A DNA stretch of 64,000 bases from Hymenobacter psoromatis. Its GTDB lineage: Bacteria; Bacteroidota; Bacteroidia; Cytophagales; Hymenobacteraceae. Below the pieces are notes generated by a model. That model saw nothing but the letters and a program-made list of their open reading frames with translations. It made no database searches and was not told the origin of the DNA. The stretch spans positions 1,364,001 through 1,428,000 of the forward strand of contig CP014771.1 in the NCBI GenBank assembly GCA_001596155.1. The letters run 5' to 3'. This document shows, one piece after another, positions 1 through 8,537 of the stretch; the stretch's first letter is position 1, and each line of letters opens with the position of its first letter. Made by a program: the position numbers and the translations under genes.

Positions 1-180
1 GGGGGCGGGCAGGGCCGCCGGGTCGGGAGTGGCGACGGACGCCGTGGTGGGGGCGCTGCGCTGCACGTTGGCCGACGAGCCGGCGCTGGGCCGGTCGGTT
101 TCGGTGGTGGTGGCGCAGCTGCTGGCCAGCAGCAGCAGGGCAAAAGCGGCAGGGTAGGAAAGGGTAGAAACCAGTTTCAT
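1..180 (-). CDS. Putative lipoprotein, N-terminal part only (cut by window edge)
   Basis: The reverse strand opens with an ATG at 178-180 and stays open to the window edge, giving 60 residues. They begin MKLVSTLSYP, followed by a hydrophobic stretch and the lipobox-like LASSC near residue 23, then a Thr/Ser/Pro-rich segment typical of the flexible stalk after a lipidated cysteine. This points to an exported lipoprotein, but the functional domain lies outside the window and cannot be named. It is divergent from lpdA, so the 211 bases between them probably hold both promoters. Confidence 0.6.
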   Translation of the reverse strand, partial: MKLVSTLSYPAAFALLLLASSCATTTETDRPSAGSSANVQRSAPTTASVATPDPAALPAP

Positions 181-323
181 CGGACGGAGATAAATAGGAG
201 CTAACTCGGCTGGCAAAAACAGTGCCCGCCGGGCTCTCTACGAAAAACCCGGCGTTGGGTAACACCCCACGCGCCATTTCCGGCCCCCTACCCCCCGCCG
301 AACCGCCAGCCCGGCAGCGGGGT

Positions 324-331
324 TATCTTTG
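324..331 (+). promoter_or_regulatory. Putative Bacteroidota -7 box upstream of lpdA
   Basis: TATCTTTG fits the Bacteroidota TAnnTTTG -7 consensus and lies 60 bases before the lpdA start. No good TTTG -33 box is found at the expected distance, so the call is tentative. Confidence 0.35.
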
Positions 332-391
332 CCGACCCCGGCCCGCCCGGTGGTTTTTTCCTTAGTTTAATCCTCCGTACAAGTTAACCTC

Positions 392-1786
392 ATGGCATTG
401 CAATTTGACCTGGTAGTAATTGGCTCCGGCCCCGGTGGGTACGTAGCCGCCATTCGCGCCGCGCAGCTCGGGCTGAAAGTGGGCGTGGTGGAGCGCGAAA
501 GCCTCGGCGGCATTTGCCTCAACTGGGGCTGCATCCCCACCAAAGCGCTGCTCAAAACCGCCCAGGTATATGAGTATCTCCAGCACGCCCAGGACTATGG
601 CCTCACGGTGAAAGAGGCGGGCTTCGACTTCGAGGCCGTTATCAAACGCAGCCGGGGCGTGGCCGATGGCATGAGCAAGGGCATCAACTTCCTGTTCAAG
701 AAGAATAAGATTGAAACCGTGATGGGCACCGGCAAGCTGCTGGCCCCCGGCAAAGTGGAGGTCACGAAGGCCGACGGCACCACCGAAACCGTGGAGGCCA
801 AGAGCATCATCCTGGCCACCGGCGCGCGCGCGCGCCAGCTGCCCAACCTGCCCATCGACGACAAGAAAATCATCGGCTACCGCAAGGCCATGACCCCCGA
901 CAGCCTGCCCAAGAGGATGGTTATCGTGGGCTCCGGGGCCATCGGCGTCGAGTTTGCCTATTTCTACCGCGCGATGGGCACCGAAGTGACCGTCGTGGAG
1001 TACCTGCCGCGCATCGTGCCGGTGGAGGACGAGGAGGTGTCGCGCCAGATGGAGAAATCCTACAAGAAACTGGGCATCAACATCCTCACCAACGCCGAAG
1101 TAACCAAAGTCGATACCAGCGGCGCGGGCTGCAACGTGTTCGTCAAAACGGCCAAGGGCGAGCAGCAAATTGCCTGCGACGTGGTGCTGAGCGCCGTGGG
1201 CGTGCAAACCAACCTCGAAAACCTGGGCCTTGAAGAGCTGGGCATCAAGACCGAAAAAGGTCGCATTTTAGTAGATAATTTTTACCAGACCAACGTGCCC
1301 GGCATCTTCGCCATCGGCGATATTATTCCCGGCCCCGCGCTGGCCCACGTCGCCTCGGCCGAGGGCATTATTTGCGTGGAGAAAATCACGGGCCACAACC
1401 CCGAGCCGCTCAACTACCAGAACATCCCCGGCTGCACCTACGCCCAGCCCGAAATCGCCAGCGTCGGCTACACCGAGGCCGAGGCCAGGGCCAAGGGCTA
1501 CGACATTCGGGTGGGTAAATTCCCGTTCTCGGCCTCCGGCAAAGCCGCCGCGGCCGGCGTGAAAGACGGCTTCGTAAAAGTCATCTTCGACAAGAAATAC
1601 GGCGAGTGGCTCGGCGCCCACATGATTGGGGCCAACGTGACCGAGATGATTGCCGAAGTGGTAGTAGCCCGCAAGCTCGAAACCACCGGCCACGAAATTA
1701 TCAAGTCGGTGCACCCCCACCCCACCATGAGCGAGGCCATTATGGAGGCCGCCGCCGCCGCTTACGACGAGGTGATTCATTTGTAA
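392..1786 (+). CDS. lpdA: Dihydrolipoyl dehydrogenase (E3)
   Basis: FAD- and NAD-dependent E3 subunit that reoxidises dihydrolipoamide for pyruvate, 2-oxoglutarate or branched-chain 2-oxo acid dehydrogenase complexes in the cytoplasm. The 464 residues match the usual family length. Visible are the N-terminal dinucleotide motif GSGPGG (residues 11-16), the redox-active cysteine pair C42/C47 in GGICLNWGCIPTK, a second NAD-binding motif GSGAIG near residue 178, and the C-terminal HPHPTMSE with catalytic H443 and E448. No E1 or E2 gene is adjacent, so E3 stands alone and may serve several complexes. The ATG at 392 gives the canonical N-terminus. Downstream lie a palindromic repeat and a terminator. 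Confidence 0.97.
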   Translation: MALQFDLVVIGSGPGGYVAAIRAAQLGLKVGVVERESLGGICLNWGCIPTKALLKTAQVYEYLQHAQDYGLTVKEAGFDFEAVIKRSRGVADGMSKGINFLFKKNKIETVMGTGKLLAPGKVEVTKADGTTETVEAKSIILATGARARQLPNLPIDDKKIIGYRKAMTPDSLPKRMVIVGSGAIGVEFAYFYRAMGTEVTVVEYLPRIVPVEDEEVSRQMEKSYKKLGINILTNAEVTKVDTSGAGCNVFVKTAKGEQQIACDVVLSAVGVQTNLENLGLEELGIKTEKGRILVDNFYQTNVPGIFAIGDIIPGPALAHVASAEGIICVEKITGHNPEPLNYQNIPGCTYAQPEIASVGYTEAEARAKGYDIRVGKFPFSASGKAAAAGVKDGFVKVIFDKKYGEWLGAHMIGANVTEMIAEVVVARKLETTGHEIIKSVHPHPTMSEAIMEAAAAAYDEVIHL

Positions 1787-1827
1787 ACAAACTGTTATTT
1801 GCTGCATTCATCAGGAGAGCAATTGTA

Positions 1828-1936
1828 AAAAAGAACGTCATTCCGAGCTTGCCGAGGAATCTCGCTCGCCTCGTGGAACGACACCCGAACGATGCGGGCG
1901 AGATTCCTCGGCAAGCTCGGAATGACGTTCTTTTTT
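1828..1936. repeat. Long palindromic intergenic repeat, family 1, copy A
   Basis: Two near-perfect arms of about 38 bases, beginning AAAGAACGTCATTCCGAGC and ending with its reverse complement, flank a loop of about 30 bases. Copies occur at 4189-4295 (almost identical arms) and 26709-26818 (diverged), with a half site near 23200. It lies just after lpdA. Transcripts from either side would fold into a strong hairpin. Confidence 0.85.
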
Positions 1937-1992
1937 GCGCCTTACTCCACAAAGAATATATTTCTTTTCAATTTCTTATAACAATACCTAAC

Positions 1993-2025
1993 AAAAAAGG
2001 TCCCGCTTATCGCGGGACCTTTTTT
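1993..2025. terminator. Bidirectional intrinsic terminator between lpdA and yceI
   Basis: AAAAAAGGTCCCGC, a short loop, then GCGGGACCTTTTTT. The stem has an A-run on one side and a T-run on the other, so it can end both convergent transcripts. Confidence 0.85.
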
Positions 2026-2064
2026 GTTAAACGAAAAGCTAATCGCCAGTAAATCAGCCAATAA

Positions 2065-2703
2065 TTACTGCTTAGCAACCACGTTGAAAGCCAGCGTAAA
2101 CTCGTCGTAGATGGCTTTGTCGCCGATGCTGTCGAAGAAAGTTTTCGAGCCGTACTTGAGGCCGAACTTGGTGCGGTCGATGGTCACTTTGCCGGTGGCG
2201 GCGGCTATCCCGTCCTTCACGCCCACTTTGGCCGGGAAGCTGATTTGCTGCGTCACGCCCTTAATAGTCATCTCGCCGGTGATGGTGGCGTTATCCACGT
2301 CGCCTTTGGCGCCGGCGATAGGCTTCACGCTGGTGATTTTGAAGGTCGAAGTGGGGTACTTCTCCGAGCTGAAGAAGTCGTCGCTGCTCATGTGGCCCAC
2401 GAACTTGGCATGGTTGGCGGCGTCGGTGATGTCGGTGGCCTTCAGGGTCTTCATGTCCACGATGACCGTGCCGCCTACTACCTGGTTACCATTCACTTGC
2501 AGGTCGCCGCTGGCAAACTGCATGGTGCCGGTGTGGCCGTGCGTCACGGCTTTGCCTTCCCAGCCCAGGGTGCTGAGCTGCGGCTGAAGCTTATAAGTTA
2601 CGATGCCTTTGGCGGCCACCTTGGTGGGAGCTTTGTGGGCGAAGGTGGCGGGAGCAGCGAACAGAGCAGCGCCAAGCAGGGCAGGAAACAGAAACTTTTT
2701 CAT
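2065..2703 (-). CDS. YceI family periplasmic protein
   Basis: YceI-like proteins are exported beta-barrel (lipocalin-like) proteins that bind isoprenoid lipids; their cellular role is often unclear. The protein has 212 residues with a clear signal peptide, MKKFLFPALL to about residue 22, then the YceI-type run of beta-strand motifs, including a hydrophobic segment ending in STFKITSV and the GEMTIKGVTQ region. The start was placed at 2703 because the upstream extension to 2760 has no signal-peptide logic. It follows the MarR gene in the same direction after an 85-base gap, so the two probably form an operon, a pairing common in Bacteroidota. It ends at the bidirectional terminator. Confidence 0.88.
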   Translation of the reverse strand: MKKFLFPALLGAALFAAPATFAHKAPTKVAAKGIVTYKLQPQLSTLGWEGKAVTHGHTGTMQFASGDLQVNGNQVVGGTVIVDMKTLKATDITDAANHAKFVGHMSSDDFFSSEKYPTSTFKITSVKPIAGAKGDVDNATITGEMTIKGVTQQISFPAKVGVKDGIAAATGKVTIDRTKFGLKYGSKTFFDSIGDKAIYDEFTLAFNVVAKQ

Positions 2704-2788
2704 CAGTACCGAAAAGAAAAAAGGGTATGCGGATAGGAAAGGGGGGTAGGAAAATCCCACGCCAGTTTGGCGGGGCAGGAACCGGTTG

Positions 2789-3244
2789 TTAGGACCGGAT
2801 TTTATCGAGGAGCAGATTTAATTGCCGCAATTCGGCTTCGCTGAGCTGGTTGAAGCCGTTGCGGGTGGGGTCGGCCGTGCCCTCGTCGTCAATCTGGCGC
2901 AACAGGCGCAGGCCGCTTTCGGTGATGCAGATGTCCACGGCGCGGCGGTTGGCGGGGCACACGTTGCGCGTTACGAGCTTCTTTTCTTCGAGCTTATCCA
3001 CGATGCGCGAGGCGTTGCTGGTCTTGTCCAGCATCCGCTCAATGAGCAGCGCCACGGTGGCGGGCTTGGGATGCTGCCCGCGCAAAATGCGCAGTATGTT
3101 AAATTGCGGCAGCGTGAGGCCATACGGCCGAAACGCCGCAGTTTGGCGGCCCGAGAGCCACCCCGCCGTAAATGCAAGGTTGATGTGAGCTTTCTGGCCC
3201 TCATTTTGGAAGGCAGGCTGCTTAATTTCTTCTTCGAGACGCAC
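2789..3244 (-). CDS. MarR family transcriptional regulator
   Basis: A 151-residue DNA-binding protein of MarR length. The winged helix-turn-helix lies at about residues 44-110: LTLPQFNILRIL, the recognition-helix stretch TSNASRIVDKLEEKKLV, then the wing NRRAVDICITESG. C-terminal helices would form the dimer interface. It sits directly upstream of yceI and is co-oriented, suggesting control of itself and yceI. The inducer cannot be read from sequence. The promoter region to its right contains a small palindrome that could be its operator. Confidence 0.87.
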   Translation of the reverse strand: MRLEEEIKQPAFQNEGQKAHINLAFTAGWLSGRQTAAFRPYGLTLPQFNILRILRGQHPKPATVALLIERMLDKTSNASRIVDKLEEKKLVTRNVCPANRRAVDICITESGLRLLRQIDDEGTADPTRNGFNQLSEAELRQLNLLLDKIRS

Positions 3245-3274
3245 GGCGGATGGGAATTACGATTGCAAATTTAG

Positions 3275-3284
3275 TGTACCTACA
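3275..3284. promoter_or_regulatory. Possible MarR operator
   Basis: The palindrome TGTACCTACA (4-base arms, 2-base centre) lies about 30 bases upstream of the marR start, in an AT-rich stretch. Position and symmetry suit autoregulation, but so short a palindrome can arise by chance. Confidence 0.25.
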
Positions 3285-3428
3285 TCAATTATCCACTACA
3301 TCGTTCCACTTTTTTTACTATTTATTTTTCAGACCGTCCAAAACGGCATACGTTTCTTAGTTCTTAGACTTGTTGTTGAATTACGTTTCTTACCTTCCCT
3401 ACCCCCCTCCTTCCCTTCAAAACACCTT

Positions 3429-3998
3429 ATGCGTACGTTTCACTTTATTGCCGTAGCTCTGCTCGGAACTGGCTTTTTGCTGACCCCGCACACGGGCGCG
3501 GCCCAATCGGGCGGTGAGCCCATTCGCCCCAACCGCAACGCGCAGTTCGTGTTTCGCAACGGCGAGGTAGTGCAGCGCCTCGGCACGCAGGTTACCCCGC
3601 TCGCGAAGAATATTCGCCTGCCCAACGGCACGAAAATCAACGTTAAGAGCGGCATCGTGGAGTTTCCGGGCGGCAAAATCACGAGCCTGCACGAGAACGA
3701 CTACATCAATGCCGAGGGCGGCATCGTGTTTGCCACGCCAGCCAGCGCCGCCGCCGCCCGCGGCGATAACTCGGTGGACCCCACTACCAAGTTCAATAAA
3801 TACGTGCAGGTGGGCACGGCCCCGACGACCATTCTGGGCAACGCGCCCAACGAGCGCGAGCAGTTGCTGATGCACGAGATTGAGCTGCTCAATCGCAAGG
3901 TGACGCTGCTGCAACAAACGCACCCCAACCCGCCCAACACCGAAGCCGTCGATAAGCAGCTCCAGGAATTGGATGCACAGCTCAAAACCGTTAAGTAG
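3429..3998 (+). CDS. Exported protein resembling DUF6799-type repeats
   Basis: 189 residues with a signal peptide (MRTFHFIAVALLGTGFLL, likely cleaved after GAAQ). Residues about 40-110 contain two similar beta-rich units: FRNGEVVQRLGTQVTPL followed by LPNGTKINVKSG, then EFPGGKITSLHENDYINAEGG. The alternating NG/GG turns and DxI-type ends resemble the small DUF6799 module found in Bacteroidota exported proteins, where function is unknown. The C-terminal 50 residues look helical, possibly a short coiled coil (ELLNRKVTLLQQ). It is monocistronic, with repeats downstream. The family assignment is from memory of the pattern. Confidence 0.6.
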   Translation: MRTFHFIAVALLGTGFLLTPHTGAAQSGGEPIRPNRNAQFVFRNGEVVQRLGTQVTPLAKNIRLPNGTKINVKSGIVEFPGGKITSLHENDYINAEGGIVFATPASAAAARGDNSVDPTTKFNKYVQVGTAPTTILGNAPNEREQLLMHEIELLNRKVTLLQQTHPNPPNTEAVDKQLQELDAQLKTVK

Positions 3999-4000
3999 CT

Positions 4001-4162
4001 CTTAGAGCGGTTCCCAAGTCGGCGTACAGCTTGGCTGGTGCGGGCTGCCGGCTTTTCGCCGGCTGTCCGCTCTTTAAAAGAACGAGCGGCGCGAACGACA
4101 AGCGGACAGCCGGCGAAAAGCCGGCAGCCCACCCCGTACACCGACTTGGGAACTGCTCTAAG
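4001..4162. repeat. Long inverted repeat downstream of the DUF6799-like gene
   Basis: Arms of 60-75 bases: CTTAGAGCGGTTCCCAAGTC at the left end is mirrored by GACTTGGGAACTGCTCTAAG at the right. Inside, GCGGGCTGCCGGCTTTTCG and its complement also pair. Arms differ at a few positions. It starts three bases after the upstream stop codon, so the transcript of the DUF6799-like gene would end in a large hairpin. Confidence 0.85.
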
Positions 4163-4188
4163 TACTCGTGCAGAGGTAAACAGGTACC

Positions 4189-4295
4189 AAAAGAACGTCA
4201 TTCCGAGCTTGCCGAGGAATCTCGCGTGCATCGTGGAACGAGGCCTGAATAAGGCGAGCGAGATTCCTCGGCAAGCTCGGAATGACGTTCTTTTT
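4189..4295. repeat. Long palindromic intergenic repeat, family 1, copy B
   Basis: Same arms as 1828-1936, with a different, diverged loop. It is directly followed by a T-run (CTTTTTAC), so it may also act as a terminator for leftward or rightward transcripts. Confidence 0.85.
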
Positions 4296-4349
4296 ACTCC
4301 ATTACTTTTAACTGACCACTTAGTTCCTAGTTGTCGTTCAAAGCAGGGA

Positions 4350-5354
4350 CTAAGAACCCGAAAGAAAGCCGTCTTCCTCGCGTATCAGGCCGAAGGGCTC
4401 GTCGCGCACGATGAGCACGCCATCGAGGTCGTGCACGTCGGCCAGAGCGCTCACTTGCAGCGCCGACCAGATGCCGAGCGACGTTTCGACCATGCAGCCC
4501 AGCATGGGCAGCAGGCCGTGGGCGCGCGTTTGGCGCAGCAGCTCGATGCCGCGCTGGTAGCCGCCAGCCTTCATCAGCTTCATATTCACGCCGTGAAACT
4601 GCCGGGCAATCTCCTCAAAATCAGCCTCATCGGTCACCGACTCATCGGCCAGCAGCGGCACGCTGCTGCGGGGGCGCAGGTAGCGGTAGTCGGCGGCGCG
4701 GGCGGCGGGCAGGGGCTGCTCCAGCAGTTGCATGCGCAGGCCGGGCACGGTGGCGGCGGCCTCCAGGAAACGGAGCACACTGTCGGCATCGGGCCAGGCC
4801 TCGTTGCCATCCACGAGCAGCGCGCGGCCGGGCAGGGCCGCCGCCACGGCGCGCAGCAGCTCCAGGCCGCCCTCCTGGTCGACCTTGACCTTCAATAAGC
4901 TAAACCGCTCGGCGCGCTGCGCCTGAATAAAATCCGCTACCTCGCCCGGCTCCATAATGGGCAGGGTGAAGGCCGTGGCCACGCGCGGGGCGGGCGGCGG
5001 CACGCCCAGCCACTGCCACACCGGCTGCCCCGCGCGGGCCGCCAGGCAGTGCGTGAGGGCCGACTCCAGGCCAAAGCGCAGGGCGTGAGCCACGGGCCGG
5101 GCGGCCAGCAGCGCCGTGAGGTCTTCGAGGGTGTCGGCGTGGGGCAGGCCGTGGGCCAGCAGGTCGTCGAACTGGGCCTGGAGCAGCGCGGGCGTTTCGC
5201 CGTAGCGCACGTTGGGCGCGGCCTCGCCCCGGCCGCTGGCCCCCGCCTGGCTGGCGTGCAGCACGAGGTTGGTTTTGGTGGCGGAAGCGTTGCGCGAGAT
5301 TTTCCAGAGGTAGCGCAGCGGCAGCTCGTGGGTGGTGAGGGTCCAGGCAGTCAT
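4350..5354 (-). CDS. Dipeptide epimerase, enolase superfamily (L-Ala-D/L-Glu epimerase type)
   Basis: Epimerises dipeptides, typically L-Ala-D-Glu to L-Ala-L-Glu in murein peptide recycling, in the cytoplasm. The 334 residues carry the whole enolase-superfamily active site: KVK (K155, K157), the metal ligands D182 in VDGNEAW, E212 in EQP and D237 in ADES, and the opposite catalytic lysine K259 in NMKLMKAGG. The CMVETSLG and DLDG motifs near the C-terminus are typical of dipeptide epimerases, not of mandelate racemase. No peptidase or murein-peptide transporter is adjacent. Actual dipeptide specificity cannot be read from the sequence. Confidence 0.88.
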   Translation of the reverse strand: MTAWTLTTHELPLRYLWKISRNASATKTNLVLHASQAGASGRGEAAPNVRYGETPALLQAQFDDLLAHGLPHADTLEDLTALLAARPVAHALRFGLESALTHCLAARAGQPVWQWLGVPPPAPRVATAFTLPIMEPGEVADFIQAQRAERFSLLKVKVDQEGGLELLRAVAAALPGRALLVDGNEAWPDADSVLRFLEAAATVPGLRMQLLEQPLPAARAADYRYLRPRSSVPLLADESVTDEADFEEIARQFHGVNMKLMKAGGYQRGIELLRQTRAHGLLPMLGCMVETSLGIWSALQVSALADVHDLDGVLIVRDEPFGLIREEDGFLSGS

Positions 5355-5483
5355 GGGGGGTAGGCGGGCAAATAGGCGGCCGCAAAGGTGGCGCGGGCGC
5401 GGGCAATTCGCCCGGCCCGGCGGCAGGGTTTCGGCGCGGCCTGCCGTTCTTTGAACCCCCGTTTATTTTTTCATCTATCGTAC

Positions 5484-6893
5484 ATGAAGTTTTCGCACGT
5501 TTTTAAGTTGGCCGCGGTGCTGGCGGCCCTGGCCATTATTTTGACGGTACTGGCCGAGTTGGGCACGCTTTCCCTACCCCCCGCCCTGCCCCCGGCCGCC
5601 CGCTGGCTGGCCCTGGCCGCGCTGGTCGCCGCCCTGGTGCCGCGCCGCTCGCTCACGCTCTGGATAGTATTCAGTATGCTGGTGGGCATTGAGCTGGGCC
5701 ACGACGCGCCGGCCGTGGCCATAGACCTGAAGGTGCTGAGTGACGCGTTTTTGCGCTTGGTTAAGACTATTATCGCGCCGCTGGTATTCGCCACGCTGGT
5801 CGTTGGCATCGCCGGCCACGCCGACCTCAAGCAGGTGGGCCGCATGGGCATTAAGGCACTGATTTACTTTGAGATAGTGACCACGTTCGCACTCTTTATC
5901 GGCCTGGCGGCCATCAACCTCACCAAGGCGGGGGTAGGCGTGGCCCGCAACGCCACCGGCCCGGCCGAAGTGCTGGCCCCCGCCGCCAAGCAAACGGCGG
6001 CCGACATTATCCTGCACATTTTCCCCGAAAACATTGCCAAGTCGGTGGCCGAGGGGCAGGTGCTGCAAGTGGTCATTTTCGCCATAATCTTCGCTATTAG
6101 TCTGGCGCTCACGCCCGAGCACACGCGCCGCACCATGCTCAATTTCTGTGAGAGCCTGTCGGAAGTGATGTTTAAGTTCACCAACGTGGTGATGTACTTC
6201 GCGCCGCTGGGCGTGGGCGGCGCGCTGGCCTACACGGTGGGCAAAATGGGCTTTGCTCCGCTGCTCAATGCCTTTCACTTATTGCTCACGCTCTACGGCG
6301 CGCTCACCGCGTTCATTCTGCTGGTGCTGCTGCCGGTGGCGCTGCTCATGCGCATTCCGGTGAGGCGCTTCGTGGCGGCGGTGGCCGAGCCGGTGAGCAT
6401 TGCCTTCGCCACCACCAGCAGCGAGGCCGCCCTACCCCGCGCGATGGAGGCAATGGAAAGCATCGGGGTGCCGCGCCGCATCGTGGCCTTCGTGATGCCG
6501 ACGGGCTATTCGTTCAACCTCGACGGCACCACGCTTTACCTGTCGCTGGCAGCCGTGTTCGTGGCGCAGGCGGCGGGCATACCGCTCACGTTCGGCCAGC
6601 AGCTGCTCATGGTTTTTACCCTGATGCTGACCAGCAAGGGGGTAGCGGGCGTGCCGCGCGCCTCACTCGTTATACTACTGGCTACCGTGGCGTCGTTTAA
6701 CTTACCAGCCTGGCCGGTGTTTATTATTCTGGGTATCGACGCGCTGATGGATATGGCCCGCACGGCCGTGAACGTGCTCGGCAATTGCCTAGCTTCGGCC
6801 GTGGTGGCCCGCTGGGAAGGTGAGTTTGTGGATAATTACGTGGCCCCGCCCGACCTGCTTACCGCCGAAGCCGCCGTACCAGCTCACCACTAG
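5484..6893 (+). CDS. Dicarboxylate/amino acid:cation symporter (DAACS family)
   Basis: Inner-membrane secondary transporter that takes up acidic amino acids or C4-dicarboxylates with protons or sodium. The 469-residue product has multiple hydrophobic segments and family signatures: the serine-rich re-entrant loop here reads ATTSSEAALPRAM, and FNLDGTTLYL matches the NMDGT motif of the ion and substrate site. The ATG at 5484 was preferred to an upstream alternative start that adds 32 non-hydrophobic residues. It runs divergently from the epimerase. Glutamate, aspartate and succinate are all possible substrates. Confidence 0.9.
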   Translation: MKFSHVFKLAAVLAALAIILTVLAELGTLSLPPALPPAARWLALAALVAALVPRRSLTLWIVFSMLVGIELGHDAPAVAIDLKVLSDAFLRLVKTIIAPLVFATLVVGIAGHADLKQVGRMGIKALIYFEIVTTFALFIGLAAINLTKAGVGVARNATGPAEVLAPAAKQTAADIILHIFPENIAKSVAEGQVLQVVIFAIIFAISLALTPEHTRRTMLNFCESLSEVMFKFTNVVMYFAPLGVGGALAYTVGKMGFAPLLNAFHLLLTLYGALTAFILLVLLPVALLMRIPVRRFVAAVAEPVSIAFATTSSEAALPRAMEAMESIGVPRRIVAFVMPTGYSFNLDGTTLYLSLAAVFVAQAAGIPLTFGQQLLMVFTLMLTSKGVAGVPRASLVILLATVASFNLPAWPVFIILGIDALMDMARTAVNVLGNCLASAVVARWEGEFVDNYVAPPDLLTAEAAVPAHH

Positions 6894-7100
6894 CCAACTG
6901 AGTAAGGTCCTATTTCTTTATAAGTCACTAAACAAAATGATTATCCGGCTCTTAGTAAGTAAAAAGCCAGCTGTCAGAGTTGTAATTGCTCATTATCCAG
7001 TAACTTTAGTGCAGATTTAGCCCATTGTGAATTCTTTGTGTATTTAGCGTATAAAGATTTCTCAGCATAATTCAATTACACCCTCGTACACTATCCCTCT

Positions 7101-7754
7101 ATGACCATTAATTTCGGTAGCAGCCGCGTTCTTTGGCTGACAACTTTTGCACTAACGGGCCTCGGCGCTTGTAAATCGGTAAAGGGCACTTTTACTGCGA
7201 CGCCAACGGCGGTAATTTCCAAGCGCCTACCCCCGATGGAAATCACGGCCGACCCCGGCCCGCTCGCCATGAACGACGGCGCGCTGCCCGAAGACCCCCT
7301 GCGCCTGTTCAAGTCCGAACTGCAGCGCAACGTGGTGGAGCCCACCGACACGGCCACCTACGGCTACGCCCGCCTGGTCGTGACGAAGGTAAAAACCGTG
7401 CGCACGGGCCGTAGCCTGCAAGCCGCGCAGGTGCTTACCTTCTTGGTGCCCAGCGTCTTTGGCGCGCCGCTGGAGTGGTATAAGACGGATATTCAGGCCG
7501 AGGTGCAGATGATGAACTCCAACGGCGAGCTGCTGGGCACCTACACCGGCAAGGGCACGTCCAACGTGAAGGTGGCCATGTACTCGGGCTACTCGCAAAC
7601 CGAGGCCCCGCGCCTGGCCGACGTGCTGGCCCTGCGCGAGGCGCTGGCCCAGATTCGGCCGCAGCTTGACACGGCCGCGACTCGCCTGCGCCCGCTGCTG
7701 CTGGCCGGCGGCGAGGTCAACAACCCGACCTTGCCCGGTTCTAGCAGCCGCTAG
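7101..7754 (+). CDS. Hypothetical lipoprotein
   Basis: 217 residues. The N-terminus is a lipoprotein signal with lipobox LGAC near residue 24, so the mature protein is probably anchored to a membrane. Residues 85-165 form an alternating beta pattern (YARLVVTKVKTVRTG, WYKTDIQAEVQMMNSNGELLGTY); the rest looks helical with a low-complexity C-terminus. No family was recognised. It precedes another small lipoprotein in the same direction after 84 bases, with a possible TATTTTTG -7 box between, so the two may be transcribed separately. Confidence 0.65.
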   Translation: MTINFGSSRVLWLTTFALTGLGACKSVKGTFTATPTAVISKRLPPMEITADPGPLAMNDGALPEDPLRLFKSELQRNVVEPTDTATYGYARLVVTKVKTVRTGRSLQAAQVLTFLVPSVFGAPLEWYKTDIQAEVQMMNSNGELLGTYTGKGTSNVKVAMYSGYSQTEAPRLADVLALREALAQIRPQLDTAATRLRPLLLAGGEVNNPTLPGSSSR

Positions 7755-7838
7755 CCCTACCGCCGTATTTTTGTCGCCCGGCTCCGGTGCCGTGCCTCCT
7801 TGGGCACTGCCGGGGCCGGGCTTTGCGTTACCCCGGTT

Positions 7839-8465
7839 ATGAAGAAATTGCTGCGTTTCCTACCCCTCTCTCCCTTGCTGGTGCTGGCCGCCGGCTGCTG
7901 CGCCAACAACGCCTGCAACTGCCAGGATACGCTGGAAGACTCTATCTACCTGACGCTTAACGACGACCCGTCGAAAGGCAAAGCCTTCACGGCGGCGGAG
8001 CTGGATACGGTGTACTTGCTGCGCTACAACCCGCTCACGGCGGGCCGCAACTACGATTCCATTCCGCTGACGCGCGCGCTGCTGCTGCATCAGCAGCGGC
8101 ACACGCCACTATTGTCTTCTAAGCTCGGGATAGCGGGCGTTGACACTAGTAAAGGCAATAATAATCATCCTCTTACAACCCCTAACACCATCGTGCTGAG
8201 CAATACTTCGCCCTTTGCCCCCGGCACTACTAGCGGCAAGCTCAGCAGCTACTACTACTCGCTGGTGGTGAAGGATAAATCGGTGAAGCAGACGCAGACG
8301 TACACGTTCGCTATCAGTCAGATAAACCTCAAGGGCCAGTACAACGCCGATGGCTGCTGCACGTGTTACAAGAATATTCTGAAGCAGGCGAACATAAATG
8401 GCGTAGCAAAGGGCCTGACCGAAACCGGAGGCAACCCAATCCCCGTTATTCTTTACAAGCCTTAA
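7839..8465 (+). CDS. Hypothetical cysteine-containing lipoprotein
   Basis: 208 residues starting MKKLLRFLPL, with the lipobox LAAGC at about residue 24 followed by a cluster of cysteines (CCANNACNCQD) and a second cluster GCCTCY near residue 180. The paired clusters suggest disulfides or metal binding in the periplasm. The upstream alternative start at 7800 was rejected because the signal peptide begins at 7839. No domain was recognised. Confidence 0.65.
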   Translation: MKKLLRFLPLSPLLVLAAGCCANNACNCQDTLEDSIYLTLNDDPSKGKAFTAAELDTVYLLRYNPLTAGRNYDSIPLTRALLLHQQRHTPLLSSKLGIAGVDTSKGNNNHPLTTPNTIVLSNTSPFAPGTTSGKLSSYYYSLVVKDKSVKQTQTYTFAISQINLKGQYNADGCCTCYKNILKQANINGVAKGLTETGGNPIPVILYKP

Positions 8466-8537
8466 GCCAGCTACGCCGCGCGACTAGCTAGCGTACATTG
8501 GCTGGCTATTGCCTATTTTTTTGCTACCCTGCCGGTT

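Noticed and set aside
362..1207. 281-codon antisense frame in lpdA
   Set aside because: It lies opposite a convincing lpdA. The composition (His/Ala/Gly-rich) is that of a shadow of GC-rich coding DNA, with no start signals or family motifs.
1606..2052. Frame through the lpdA 3' end and family 1 palindrome
   Set aside because: It overlaps lpdA out of frame and then translates hairpin arms and the terminator.
4038..4898. 286-codon frame running through two palindromes into the epimerase
   Set aside because: It spans repeat DNA and then runs antisense to the epimerase, so no coherent protein results.
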